A stretch of 64,000 bases of DNA from Polytrichum commune (Eukaryota; Streptophyta; Polytrichopsida; Polytrichales; Polytrichaceae), in the NCBI GenBank assembly GCA_950295325.1, contig OX485804.1, positions 26,598,001-26,662,000 of the forward strand, in the 5' to 3' direction. Positions 21,133 through 33,617 of this stretch are shown here, in pieces. Position 1 is the first letter of the stretch. Each line of letters opens with the position of its first letter. The position numbers and the translations under genes were made by a program. The notes beneath the pieces were generated by a model. That model did not search any database, was not told where the DNA came from, and was given only the letters and a program-made list of their open reading frames with translations.

Positions 21133-24100
21133 CTGACTGGCAGATCATCGTGAAACACGATCATTTGAGCTTTACAAGAGGATCATTGATCATTCGCTGT
21201 AAAATGGATTGTATCATGGTATGTTCGATTTTTCAGATCATTTCTTGATTCTACCCTCTTTTTTTTTTTCTTTTTTCCCAGGGCTTTGCAATACTAATTC
21301 TTTGCGTTCAGAGAGGAGCAATCTCCGATCATCTGTTGTCCAGAGGGCGCCTCTAATATTCTTTGTAAGCAATCTGTTTGGGGTGAGTGCAATGATTTCT
21401 GCTCCAAATTGGTGTTTCTTTTCTATTTGCTTCTTCTTCCAGTTCGGCTTATCCAGAGAAATTGTCAGCTCAAAATATCATCACGCACCCAACCACAATA
21501 TAATTTGCCAGAACTCCACATTCAATCCAACAAACCAGAAGCCCGAGCCTATGCATCCTGAATCATTCATTGACTCTTTTCGATCAGCACAAGCGCTGTA
21601 GATATCTGCATTGATCGACTCGGCTGTATCACATCTTTGCACATTTACAAGCAAGCTGGAAGTTTTCATCTAATGCTCATTCATTTCTTCACGAGGCAAA
21701 CGAATTATGCACTCAGTCCCGCTTGTAAAGAGGGATCCATACCCTTTTTTGTAACGTGCATGTTCCCGATGTTTGAGTGGGATGTGCATACTGTAAGGTG
21801 CTTCCCAGATCATCTTCTTTGATGCAAAACGATAATATCCACGTTGGATTTGGATGGATCTCAAGCAACAAGACTGCCAAGTGGCATTATTTTTAAGAGT
21901 AATTCTTAATCAAAACCTGAACTGGGAAGCACTCTATGGTACTACCTAAGGTAGATCAGGCTAATGTGGACACCTCCAGCTTTGTGGAATCGTCTAGTCG
22001 ATGGATTTGAGCATTAAAAGCTTGAGCATGTTAGTACTTGCGAAGCAGGACCAAAGAATTTGAAATTGTTGAAATCGGAGTTCAGGGAGGTGTTGATCTA
22101 GACTCCAGGAATTGAAGATTCTCTACTTTCCAATGTGGTGTTATAGGGGGTAACTTTTTTATCGTTCAATGCTGTGTAAGTGGGCAATATCAATAGTAGG
22201 TTCTACATGGGTCATTTTCCAATGAAAACCAAGTTGAATGCCAATATCGGTTGTGTCATGTCTCTAAAGTGGTCACATGTAAGATAAAAAGTTGCCAAAT
22301 TGCTTTTTCATTATAAAGTACCCATAATACAAGTTGGTCAGCACTTCACAAGCACATGTTGCCTCCTAATTTGCCCACCTTTGGCACAAAAATCAAGTGT
22401 GTCATAGCTTGGTGGATAGCACTCCTCATTATGGAGGATGGGGTTTAGTTTGACTTTTGTGAAGGTGACTAACCCAAACATCATCAATACAACGGCTAAA
22501 TCACCATGTATTACTCACCCACTGAATTAAAAACGACTCTAATGTCAATTAAGAGCCAAAAATAAGTGTTTGATTAAGGAAGCTAACCACATTAGTCTCG
22601 TCTACCTTACAATCGGTTGAGGCCATCTTTCTTCATTTGCTCCGCCTTTAAGTCTTGCTTCCTATTTGCAATTGCCGTTTGTCATACATGTATAGCTCAA
22701 CCCATAAGGGCCATACGGGAATTGACGTCATCCATACCTTACTCAAGTATATCATTGGTTGTTCCTTGTGAGTGTAGTACTTGATAAGGATTGTCAATTA
22801 TATTCACAATGACTTGGGGCCACATTGTTACATGTGCCATGCTATGAGAGTTGTGTTTGTCAACAAATGTGTAGTTGTAGGCACATGGTGTTGTGATATC
22901 ATTTTTTAATGTTGTGGTCTTCATCACTTTTGAGTGTTCAAATTAGAGTTGCATAGAATTGTACGTTGGGTCCAATCATGTGTTTGACCTTATTTGCATA
23001 TCGAGTTAGACTTACTTCTTCAATTAGGAAGAATAAAGTTATTTGAATAATGGTTATCTTTCTGAAGATGAAGTTCGCAACAACAAAATCTCCTTTTTCT
23101 TATCTCCAAAATTTTGTCAGGGTTTTTTGACGTTAAAGAATTAATCTTTAGACCTTTTAGTGGATATATAATGTAAATTATGACATGACCACCCAAGCAT
23201 TTAACTTAAGGTTAGAGGTGAAGTGTTGTTTTTTTCTCATCTCCAGCTTTTGAAAAATGATTGGGGTCAACAATACCTGTCAACAATAAATACAGTTGCA
23301 CCAATGCATAATTGTTGTGTAGCCTGTCTCCATTATAAGTTCAATATTTTTTAAGGTCTATCTTGTTGTTTTTTGTGATGACCCTTGGTAAGATACAACA
23401 AGATGCTTCCTACCTATGAACATTGCAGAATGTTATTGCAAAGCTACATAATTTGAAATGATAATCAACCACATGAATTGAACTGCTCCGGTTACATCTA
23501 AATTACTCAATTGCCACAAATCCAATTACATTGGCCTCCTAATACATTTGCTAATTATGGATCAACTTAGTTCATATTCTCCCATTCCACCAAAGCAAGT
23601 CAATTAGTGGAAACATCCATTCAAGGTTCACCCACCTTAAACTTACTACCAGAATGCGGACATGAGAAATGCATAGAACATTGTGCCACACAAATGAGAC
23701 CTTTCCCAACTGTAGTGATATTTTGGTCAACTAGGGGTCAACCCTTTCAACCAACAATTGTCCTCCTTTTATTGGGCCATGCCTCAAGAAGTTAGGTAGG
23801 TACTATTGTCTTTTGTAGATCTTTCATGTATGCGCCTTGACCTTAAAGGCACCATTATACATACTCAGGCCCATGTAATAGTTCATATGATTCCCTGATA
23901 AGTGGTTCACAAGTATTGAAGTCCATTTGTATTTGGTCTATGAGATTGAAATAATGATTAAAACAAGCTATTGGGAACCCATTACAAAGAGGAAGTGAAG
24001 ATACAATCACATGTAACAATGGTGATAACATACACATGGTATGTAATTGAATATAGGTCAATCATGTGAGCCCATATCTCTCAATAGTTTTTCTAAGTCT

Positions 24101-24317
24101 TTTTTCACATAAGGCATTTGGGCCTTATATGGTCGTGACTCTTCTTGATTATATCTCCAACTTGAGCAAAATATGAAGGGTTGAGGATTTTCCAGATTTT
24201 AAGGGGGAACTCAATAGATCATTATACTTCCAAGACCACCTTTGCTTTGGGAGTGGATTTTGATACTAAAACTTGTCTAAAAGGTCTAAAATTTTGCAAG
24301 GCACTTGTTAATTATTA
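21133..24317. other. 3' flank of LysM kinase and AT-rich intergenic DNA
   Basis: The first few hundred bases after 21132 are the presumed 3' untranslated region. The rest is AT-rich. A fragment of the GTAAGGTAG..MITE family is likely near 22540-22612, with 'GTGTTTGATTAAGGAAGCTAACC' matching the terminal block of that family. No gene is recognised. Confidence 0.5.
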
Positions 24318-24471
24318 GCCCACCCACACTTATTGGTGTGGACCACCAGTGAACGGTTTCCACTAACACTGGTTGCATCTAGTGATTCACATCGGTCAAA
24401 TTGGAACTAAAAGTGGTCCATGTTGGTAGGAGCCATTCGCTAGTGGCCCGCACCAATAAGTTTGGGTGGGC
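24318..24471. mobile_element. small mariner-like MITE, TA-flanked
   Basis: A 154-bp near-palindrome starts GCCCACCCACACTTATTGG and ends with the inverse of GCCCACCCAAACTTATTGG. It is flanked by TA on both sides (24316-24317 and 24472-24473). A TA target and hairpin form suggest a Tc1/mariner-derived MITE. Confidence 0.7.
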
Positions 24472-24930
24472 TATATCTCCAAAAAAACATTTACTACATG
24501 GTTTATCAAATTTCTACAAGAAATGGTTGGAAAAAAAAAATCAAGCCTTTTTTCAGGGTTTCTAGCATTGCAAGATTCAAAACCCACTTGAAATCAATGC
24601 CCATCAAAGTGTGATAGAAAAAAAAAATCTTGTATTGGATAACTCTTTTCAATTCCCCCCTAGTATTTCTACAAACTCATAGATTTGATATGTAACTTGT
24701 CACTTGTCATATCCTCCCATGCCAAAATTATACCTCTATATATATGTATTGATCTTGATCTTGAAGCATACACTGAATTTTCAAAACTTCAACTTCTTTC
24801 CATCCATATGGTCAGATTATGTTAAATGCTTCTTGTTAGTTATCGAGAGGGTCTCAAAGAAGGAGCTTCCCAATGACCCATTGTGGACCCAAAACCCCTC
24901 GCGACAATTAGGGGTGAAGCCCGCTCTTTT

Positions 24931-25458
24931 AATGCCCCCTTCCCACCTGACTTTAGCTAAGACTAAAAGTTGGTTCTAACAACCCGGCCTTCACACCATC
25001 GACATTATCTAGTGCCGAGCCTAGCTGGCAAATGATGTGGCATGGTTTAAAAGTGGAGGTTTCAAGCCTCAAGCACAGACCCTCCCTCCCATCGGTACCT
25101 AAACATGAGGCAAGAATATAGGAGCTTTAAAAGTGTCGCCTCCCGCCCTTGTGATTGGTTGTTTTTTAGTCTTAGCTATGAGGGCACGAGGAGCCCCATT
25201 AACAAAAACCGATGGTAAGATAGATGAGTAGTAAGGCATTTGGGGATGGGACAAACCTACCCAACATGCATTGCTTGTAGATTAAACAATGAACATGTGT
25301 GAAAGCTACTTAACTAAAACCTACTTGAAAATCTCCGGAGCAAGTTCTTATAGGTGCATTGGTATAGCCGGATGCCTCCGCTATAACCAAGGGAGCTTTA
25401 CCCGGTTTTTAAGAAATACTTTGGGTATTAACTAAAGTCAGGTGGGAAGAGGGCATAA
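24931..25458. mobile_element. non-autonomous DNA element, CTTCCCACCTGACTTTAG termini
   Basis: About 530 bp bounded by inverted repeats of some 30 bp that share TTCCCACCTGACTTTAG (left from ~24931, right ending ~25458). No clear target duplication is seen, so the superfamily is left open. The interior has no coding frame of note. Confidence 0.65.
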
Positions 25459-25571
25459 GTACGCTAGGTACATAGCTCCACCCGGTCTTTGTAATCCACG
25501 ATTACCAATGTCAAGTCAACACTCGAATCTCTCAAACTCGGAACAAAATCCTGCATTTTGTGGCATGGAAG

Positions 25572-25819
25572 CACTGCTCGGGGAGAAACGGCGGTTAGTT
25601 CAGTTACAGATGAACTGGTTGAGTTTGAGAAATAACTAAGCGGTTGAAGCTGGAGACTTTGGGAGAATTACCGATCATTTTAGAGGGAATCTATACACGA
25701 ATATACCTCAAATGAATTGAAGCAAAACCAGAAGATGATGTCAACATGTAACCGGCTGGATTTAGAATTACATGGATCTTGACCGATGATAACTATGCCC
25801 AAAAGCTTCCCAGGCACTG
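25572..25819 (+). mobile_element. hAT-like MITE (CAGTG family), complete copy 1
   Basis: The 248-bp element has termini CACTGCTCGGGGAG on the left and the inverse of CAGTGCCTGGGAAG on the right. It is flanked by the perfect 8-bp duplication CATGGAAG (25564-25571 and 25820-25827). A CA(G/C)TG end plus an 8-bp duplication places it with hAT elements. The core contains the recurring AACCGG motifs seen in every copy in this window. Confidence 0.85.
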
Positions 25820-26001
25820 CATGGAAGGTAAGCCACCAACACTAATGAATAGTGTGTACCTTTACATATTGCAATGGAGGAAACTGCATCGACAACTGAA
25901 TTCCATTTGCGAAAACTCCTTCACTCACTCACCTTAAGTAAACTCTTGCATTCGATTGTTTCATCTGGCAGGATTGAGCCTGCAACCCAACTGCACAAGA
26001 C

Positions 26002-26236
26002 CAATGATCAGGGAGAACCGGCAGTTAGTTACAGATGAAGCGGTTGAGTTTGAGAAGAAATAACCAGTTGAAGATCATCAAGACTGCAGGAAAATTACTG
26101 ATCGTGTTGGAGGAATTTATAGAATATATCCCAATTTAATACAGGAAAACTGGAGGATGATGTCAACTTGTAACCGGTTGGACTTGCAAAAACTAGGATC
26201 TCAACCGATTATGCTCAATAATCTCCCCAATCACTG
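26002..26236 (+). mobile_element. hAT-like MITE (CAGTG family), complete copy 2
   Basis: The 235-bp element lies 180 bp after copy 1 in the same orientation. Termini are CAATGATCAGGGAG and the inverse of CAGTGATTGGGGAG. The flanks CACAAGAC (25994-26001) and AACAAGAC (26237-26244) match at 7 of 8 positions. Confidence 0.8.
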
Positions 26237-26548
26237 AACAAGACTTGAGGCGAAAAGCCAGCTGATTCCATCTGGACCAGTGAAATGGAGAATCTAGAAA
26301 GTGGATTAAGAAAATGCCCAGGAATATTCGCCTGCAAAGCAAAGGGTGCAAGAGTGTGAACACCATCACCATGCTCCTCCTCCTCTCCTCCTCCTCTTTT
26401 GGCATGGAGGGAAGCCAAAGGAGACCTAAAAGTGAGCCATGGCAAAAGCTCACACCATAGCCTAAAGACACACACAAAAGAGGGAAAGACTTCCCCAAAA
26501 CGAATCTCACTCACACGTAGAAAGAAGTTGGAAAGGGGGTACAGGCCT

Positions 26549-26930
26549 AAGGTAGGTACGTAGGTGGGTCTTAAGTGGCTAGTTCACTTAATCGGACCCC
26601 TATATTTGATTGGTATGTGGTTTGGTGAGGACCAAAAAGCAAATATCGTAAAGACCACACGTTGAAAAGAGATTGGACGACGTCTTCAAAATATCAATAA
26701 TTACTCCACACTCATTAACGAACACAATTGAGAGGACCTACAATATGTATTCAGTTAAAAAATCAATATATAGACATACACTTTCGTTAACCATAATTAA
26801 ATAAAGGGAGGTCCAATTTTTTGCAAGATGTTGGACTATAGATGTTCTAGTGCATCACGAGTTCTTGTTGTGTAGATCTAACCGGCAAAAGTTGGAGAGC
26901 ATGAAAAACGAACCAAATAGCACCCACGTA
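26549..26930 (+). mobile_element. MITE, TATGTGGGTG family, plus copy
   Basis: It begins TAAGGTAGGTACGTAGGTGGG and ends AACCAAATAGCACCCACGTAC. The blocks between match 44192-44571, including GGTTTGGTGAGGACCAAA and TTGTGTAGATCTAACCGG. Confidence 0.65.
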
Positions 26931-26999
26931 CATGAAGTTGTTAGTAAGGATGGATTCCTTCCTATAGGCTAAGTTACAATAAGCGCACACACTCACTCA

Positions 27000-27580
27000 C
27001 TCTCTCTCTCTCTCTCTCTCTCCTCCAACTCGGGAACCTAACCTTATCGTTACAGATTCCTCGGACGCTGAGGATTCTGCTCGCCGTTGCCTCTAGGGGA
27101 AGAAATCTCCCCCTAAGGCCGCTGCGCTCCTTGCCTTTCCTACCCTTTCCCTGCCTTGGCTGGGCTTAGGTATGAATGCTAACCAATTATTACCTCTACC
27201 CGCACCCTCACACATGAATTTTCTCTTTTGGGGTCACCTGAATCATTTCATTTCTGTGCGGGATTTCCCAGTTTTGTAATGCGCCACTAAATTTATTTCT
27301 GGTCTGATACTGAATCCGCTGTCACATGTGGATGGTTATCGTGGTTCGCCCTAGTTTTGTTATTTGGGATGATTCCCACTCTGTTCCTACGGAGTTTGAT
27401 TTTCCTGTGTTCTCTTCTCACTACATGTTTCTTGCCTTTGCAGCATTTCGGTTTTGCAGACTTTTGCTATGACAAGCAGAGTGGTTGCCATCACAAGGCT
27501 TACAGGGGATGCACTGAAAAGCGCAATCTATTAGAACCGCATCAAACCGCTATCAAGATCTTCTTCCTATAGCAAGGTAC
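27000..27580 (+). other. possible orphan leader exons, upstream of PHT2-like gene
   Basis: A CT-rich tract (about 26999-27021) is followed by a GC-richer stretch ending GGGCTTAG at a consensus donor GTATGA (about 27171). A second stretch runs from a TTTGCAG acceptor (about 27442) to a donor AAG-GTACC (about 27576). It contains ATG-ACAAGCAGAG, giving MTSRVVAITRLTGDALKSAI and then a stop, a sequence with mitochondrial-leader character. This could be 5' untranslated exons of the downstream transporter, or the remnant 5' end of another gene. No downstream coding exon is recognised. Confidence 0.3.
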
Positions 27581-27599
27581 CAGGGCATGTTTGTTCTGT

Positions 27600-28208
27600 T
27601 GATAGACATCTATAAACCTCAAATATTTGTGCTACTTAAAGAGAGACTTATGAGCCTTTAATCACCGGAGTCTCCTAGAGCCGAAACCTACCGCTTCAAA
27701 TTGTTTTCACACATTCATGAATTAGCTATGTAAATGAGCATTTCTCACATTTTCCAAAACTTCATACAATTCAGTGGGCTCTTGAATAGATCCGATAATA
27801 ACCCTAAAAACTACGATACTGAGAACACTTAATACACAGCAAGATATTTAGAAACTCTTGTTAGGGAAAAGTCCCTCGCCTTAATGACTTCGTTCAATTT
27901 TCTCTATGGGCGAAGCGGAACTGGAGATACTTGAAAACTGGTCAATAGTACTTACACAAAAGACATGGAAGTTAGATAAAGTAGGGTGTAGGCATTTTGC
28001 GTTGTTCTGGGCATCGATGGTCTATTAAAAAGGGTATACATTGTTCCGGGGATGATTCAGCTTGCGAAAGGTGTGGCAGCTGGAGCGCAATATTCCAGAA
28101 GTAACAAATTTGTGAAGAAATTCACTCTCGACTTTGGGGATTTGATGGCTCCCATTTGAGTAGATTGGGGAATGACGTGAAGAGTGCAGTGCAATCGTGC
28201 TAAAAAGA
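27600..28208. other. upstream region of PHT2-like gene
   Basis: AT-rich DNA without a recognised element. The transporter's promoter and 5' leader must lie here or further upstream if the 27.0-27.6 kb exons belong to it. No TATA box could be assigned with confidence. Confidence 0.4.
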
Positions 28209-31200
28209 ATGGGATCCATGGCTGCAGTGGGCCAAGTTTTTAATCCTCTCGAATCAGTCGGAAGGGGTCTCCATTATCGACGCCTTTCACCCCAGATCTC
28301 CTTACAACGGAGGCATGGAGTCATCATATGGCCCGATACCTCCTTCACATCGAACCCGCCATTACAACTCCAATTGGGCGGCAGCAGCAGTAGTGGCACC
28401 GCTTCAAAGCTCTTCAACCTTCAAAGACACATTATGGAGCCCCGCCTTCAACTGGGATGCAGGGCCTCGTCATCATCCTTTGCAGGCGCAGAATCGGGAG
28501 GGTTTAACAACGAGCTCGAAAACACGGCTGGAAATGTGGCCGGGAAGCTCGAGAAGGCAAGCTCCGGGAAGGGGGAAACGACGAATGGTGGAATGAAAGG
28601 CATGGCGGAAGCGTTCGACATCTCCCCGCGCACCGCGTTTGGGATTACAGCTGTGATCGCCCTAGCGGCGCTCGTCGTACCCATGTATTTGCCGTCGTCG
28701 GGAATCGGGATGGCGCTTAAAATCAGGGGGCTGTCGTACTTGACGCTGCTGTTTGGGTTCTACATGGCCTGGAACATCGGGGCGAACGACGTCGCGAACG
28801 CGATGGGCACGTCGGTGGGATCCGGGGCGCTCACGCTTCGGCAGGCGGTGATGACGGCCGCGGTGTTGGAATTCTCCGGGGCATTCATGGTGGGATCCCA
28901 TGTCAGCCATACGATGCAATCGGGAATCTTAACGGCCGGCGCGTTCACGGGGAAGGATTCGTTGCTGTTTTGTGGAATGCTCTCGTCACTCGGAGCGGCC
29001 GGGACCTGGTTGCAGGTGGGCACATATTGGATGGCACATTATTGAGAGGGTTCTGGGACACACTCACAGATGATGAGGATGCTACACTAAACATCTGATG
29101 ATGATGATTTAGCGCAGCCCACGCTATTCTTCATCATCATCGACCCACATTAATTGTCTTGCAATCGCTGGGTGGTGGCAACCAGAGAGGGTGTCAAAAT
29201 GACACTTGGTGCTAGATGGCAAATCATGAAGACTATCCATATTAACATGGCACACCAATTTTAATGCCACACTAAATCAGATGTTTAGTGTGGATTTCAC
29301 ACAAAATAAGCAACACGAGGGCTACCTTGCATGATCGTATATTCCTTCCTTCCGTCAGTTACCAGTCTTGTCCTCTTGAGAAACAGCAAGTGCAGAAACC
29401 CTCTGACTGAGGTGCGTTTACACACAACCACCGTTTTGGTGGTTGATGGTTGTAGTTTACTTTCTTTGGCTCTCTTTTTGAGGGGGAAGGAGAAACAAGG
29501 TGCATTGATGACAACCACAACCACAACTACTCTCCCTTGCCTAACTACGATACAAGGTGCGGTTGGGAGTAGTTGCGATGATGGTTGTAACCTACTTTCA
29601 TTTGTTCTATTTTTTGGGGAGTTACTATGCAGCACCACGAGAGAACTTTAAGGCCAAAGCATGGAAAGAGAGGATTTGTAGTAGGCAATCTCTCTTGTAG
29701 GAGAAATGTTTTACTAGAATCCATAAATTGTTTGTTTCTACTCCACGGATTGCACCAGTAGGAGGGACAATTATTGAGGTTAAACCAATCTGCAATTACT
29801 AGAATAGTTGTGCGTAAACAAAATAATCCGTAGTTGTGGTTGAAAGTGGCCCAAACCACAACCACAACCACTTGAGTGTATCAAATGCACCTTGAGTCAC
29901 TTAGGCCTTTGTTGGCCAGCTGAACCCAAAACCCAGTGATTGCTATGCACACTGCCTTCCTTCCTATTGATGTGCACTTGTGACAGTGGACCAACAATTT
30001 CAGGTCAATTTGTGAATTGGAAGTCAGAATAGCTAGGGGTCAAAGTTTGGTGCTCGTTTCTGGCAAGAAAGTCTTTATGTTATAAGAGAGCAAGGATCAA
30101 GGCCCAAGCTGGGGTAATGTGCAGGTCGCATCTTATTTTGGATGGCCAGTGTCCACTACCCATTGCATAGTCGGAGCAATGGTAGGCTTTGGCATTGTTT
30201 ATGGTGGCATGGGAGCTGTGTACTGGAAGTCATTGGCTAGGGTGGTTTCATCGTGGGTCGTGTCACCAGCATTGGGTGCCGCGGTATCATTCTTGGTATA
30301 CAAGTGTATACGAACGGTATGTAACCCTAATTTTACTTACTTGAAGTCAGTGTGCACAGAATGTTAAGTGAATGTATGTCACTTATTCAGTTTATTGGTG
30401 AATCTATCAGCCTTGTGATTGTAAAGGTGTCAATGTGGGAGGTTGCTAAATTTTTACATAGTTGTCATGTAGTTATGGATCTGTCGTCGCTGCACATTCA
30501 ACAGTTTTGCAGATTGCATACAGCAGGTTTTAATTGAACTCCTGCATCCCTAAGGATTGCTTGGATGATATATATGGTCAGGGTTGCCTAAAAACCTAAG
30601 GTCTTAACCCAGATCCCATGGGAACTCCGAGGTTAAGCTGCCTAAGGCTGGAATAGTGTTTGGATGGGTGACCTTCCTAGCGCTTGATTTCTGGTGCACC
30701 CTACCAACTTATCGTCCACCAAATCATAGTGGGGTATCCAGGTGAACCGGATATTTTCAATCGACCATGTGCAAGGGGCTTGCCTTGGGAGAGATAGGTA
30801 TAAGCCGGCTTGTCCATGCCCGTTCAAGGTGTTTTCCCTTTGAAATGAGGAAATAGTTTTCAGGGCAACTCTATTTCTCGTGATACCCGGTTCGGGATTA
30901 CATAGACTTGCACCAACTTGAATATGAAGCAACACCATAGTCATTGCCGGTGGGAACATCAGAGTCATCTCTTCTTGTATAATTGGGTGTGCAAGAATTT
31001 AGTGTGAATCCTGACTGGAGGTAATTGTGGTTGTGAACTGGATCAGTTTGTATATAGTGCACCAAATCCTGGACAAGCAGCCGCAACGGCAGCACCATTG
31101 GCGGTTTTTGTGGGTGTATCAGCATTGTCATTTACAGTGTTTCCAACGCAAGGGGGAGCATTGATGGCCGGGGCCAAGGCTTTAGGGTTGGGTTTATTAG

Positions 31201-31877
31201 GAGCGATTATTATCAATGTCGTCATTAGACAGCAGCTGGGCGCCTTGCTGGGTGCATATTGCGAGCTACCCGTTGACGAGGAATACGAAAATGCTGCAAA
31301 GCACCCGATCGGCCTGATGAGCAAAGTGGAAGGGCCGAAAGGCACGCAATTGAAAATTGTGTACAGCGTGTTTGGTTACTTGCAGGTGCTATCGGCGTGT
31401 TTTATGTCATTTGCACATGGCGCAAATGACGTGGCAAATGCTATTGGACCCATCTCGGCCGCTTTAGCCATTCTACACAGAACCGGCCTCACCACTGGGG
31501 GTTCGCCAGGTATGCCGGTCGACGTGTTGGCGTGGGGCGGGTTTGGAATCGTCGCCGGGCTCCTTGTTTGGGGATACCGGGTCATCGCCACCATAGGCAA
31601 CAAGATCACCGAGTTGACGCCCACGCGAGGGTTTGCGGCCGAATTTGCAGCCGCCACGGTTGTCGTAATGGCATCACGATTAGGTCTTCCCATCTCCGCT
31701 ACGCACACTTTGGTTGGTGCTGTGATGGGTGTTGGGTTTGCACGCGGTCTTAACAGCGTGCGAGGAGACGTAGTTAGAGAAATCGTCGCGTCGTGGATGG
31801 TCACGATTCCTGTGGGCGCACTGCTGTCTGTAATCTACACCGCCATTTTTACAAGGCTTATACCATCACTAGCGTGA
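28209..31877 (+). CDS. PHT2;1: plastid phosphate transporter, PHT2;1 type
   Basis: A predicted H+- or Na+-coupled inorganic phosphate carrier of the PHO4/PiT family in the plastid inner envelope. Three phase-0 exons (28209-29015, 30125-30316, 31047-31877) give 609 residues, close to the size of the Arabidopsis protein. The first ~130 residues are Ser/Arg/Gly-rich and poorly conserved, as in a transit peptide. Next comes the first PHO4 repeat with [18 protein letters not shown] and the [12 protein letters not shown] segment, then a hydrophilic loop with SAPNPGQAA. The second repeat holds [27 protein letters not shown] and [20 protein letters not shown]. The ATG at 28209 is the first in frame; 28218 also fits. 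Exon 1 is distinctly GC-rich. Intron 1 carries a 208-bp MITE and intron 2 a SINE with a 5S-like head. All signature motifs are intact, so it should be functional. Confidence 0.95.
29084..29291. mobile_element. MITE, ACACTAAACATCTGAT termini, copy 1
   Basis: A 208-bp element in intron 1 of the PHT2-like gene with perfect 16-bp terminal inverted repeats ACACTAAACATCTGAT. The inverted relative at 48768-48960 lies in an intron of hslV. The target duplication is not clear. Confidence 0.75.
30585..30985 (+). mobile_element. SINE with 5S rRNA-like head, copy 3
   Basis: In intron 2 of the PHT2-like gene, sense strand. This copy has the best-kept head: CAGATCCCATGGGAACTCCG, then AGGTTAAGCTGCCTAAGG, then GGATGGGTGACCTTCC and a TGCACCC-like end, in the order and spacing of 5S rRNA from about position 28 to the 3' end. 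The ~290-nt body matches copies 1 and 2. The 3' end is TCATCTCTTCTTG. No clean target duplication was found. Confidence 0.75.
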
Positions 31878-33617
31878 GAGGGAAAAATCTTCTCAAACTC
31901 ACGAACATGATGCACTTGTGACTTAAACCCTAGGGCTAGGGCTCAGCAATTATCCAACTTTGCGCGAGCCATGTGAGACACACTCAACTTTTGGATAAAG
32001 TGACCTCTCACGTCGAAAGTCTCCTTGTGCGGTAGGTGAAAATCCTGAGTTTATTTTTTCTGATTTAATAGATCGATATTACAATGTCTTTGAGACTCTT
32101 ATCTTTTGAAAATTGTATGAAATTATCAGCAGTTGGCATGGAAATCCATGCAGATTATTGGAGAGTTTGGCTTTTTAGTTGTTGGAGTTATCTTCCACCA
32201 AAAGGTGGCAGGAGTCTGCAGGTGAAGAGGCTCTTTATTAATGCTTACTTCCTCAGGCTGCCGGCACTCCTATCTATCTATCTATTTATCTTGGTGTATC
32301 TTATGATATTGAACGTACGGGAATGTCAATAGTCTGGACAACATGTGTAATGACAGAACCCTATTTGACCAGCATGAGAGCCGAATGCACGCAGTAGTAC
32401 ATGAGTCTACAAACTAGGAGGCCGGGAGGCTGAAGGAGGGTTTAGGAGGCATTTGGGTGCATCTCTTCTAGGCCATTCGATCATGGAGATCTATGGCTCA
32501 GAATGAGGGCTAGGATTATGCACTAGGGAAGTCATCCTCTTCTCCAATCTTGGAACGCCACCTCAAGAGCCAAATGGTGATGACAACCCTTGTAAATCTG
32601 GTGACATTCTGAAGATACACTCTTGAAAGTGTGCACATGTCATTTTCTGCATGGTTCGAACCTCTTCAAATACGACAGATAGTCCATCACATAGCAGCAT
32701 GAGAAGTTTGGCCTACAAACAGGGAGATTTGATCTCAAGTTACAGATGAGCTGGTTGATTTTGAGAGATGACCAGTTTAAGTTTAAGACATTAGGCAAAT
32801 CACTGCTCATATTAGGAGAATATATGAAACTTATCCTTACATTTAGAAAGATCGAAAAGAAATCAACATGTAACCAGTTGGAATTTGAAACACTTGGATT
32901 TTGCTCAAAATCTCCCTGTCCACTGATTGCAGCCAAGTACTGTCATGCAGGTCCTATCTATCGTTGATGCCATCTTCGCTGAAAACGGACCCTACAAATC
33001 TTACTGGCCTTGAATGTGTGCAAAAACCATCTTGACTATTGATTTCTTTCATCAGATTTGCATGTCATGAACGAGGGTTGGATGTCTTCACCCAGCTTAA
33101 TATATCTTTCCATTGATTTGCCAATGTGGAAGTTACCATATTTCAGTATGGATTATTACTTTGTTTGGACAGCCTTCAGTGTTTAATATTCAATGTCAAA
33201 TATGAAGTTTGCCAATGTGTCATCAACAAATAGGCCCTCTCCTGAGGGCCTTCATATATGAATGGTGTCCCTGTGGCGTCAAGGTACCAAGTGTTGATAG
33301 AAACAGTAGGAATTTTCAGCATTATGTATGAATATTATACTGAGATCCTCTGGATGGATTGCACTCAAGCATGCTCGTGGGTTGGATGTGAGGTTCCTTG
33401 CCTGAGCAAATGTGCAATATGACTCTACACAACAACTGGGAGTCCTTACATGATTCATTTAACTAAATTCGGGGTAAAATTTGTCTGGAATTGCAACTTT
33501 CACAAATTACTGTATATGGATGGACCTGCATACATGGTGGTTGATGAATATAATATGATCAATATAAAAATTTGTGAATAAACTAGTATTCTTTACCAAT
33601 ACACCACATGCCTATTA
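31878..33617. other. 3' flank of PHT2-like gene and intergenic DNA
   Basis: The first ~400 bp are the presumed 3' untranslated region. A diverged copy of the CAGTG hAT-like MITE lies at about 32725-32935 (ACAGATGAGCTGG, AACATGTAACCAG and CTCCCTGTCCACTG blocks). Otherwise no gene or classified repeat is seen. Confidence 0.5.

Noticed and set aside
28197-28208. Upstream extension of the PHT2-like frame to 28197
   Set aside because: Position 28197 is GTG, not ATG. The first ATG in frame is 28209.
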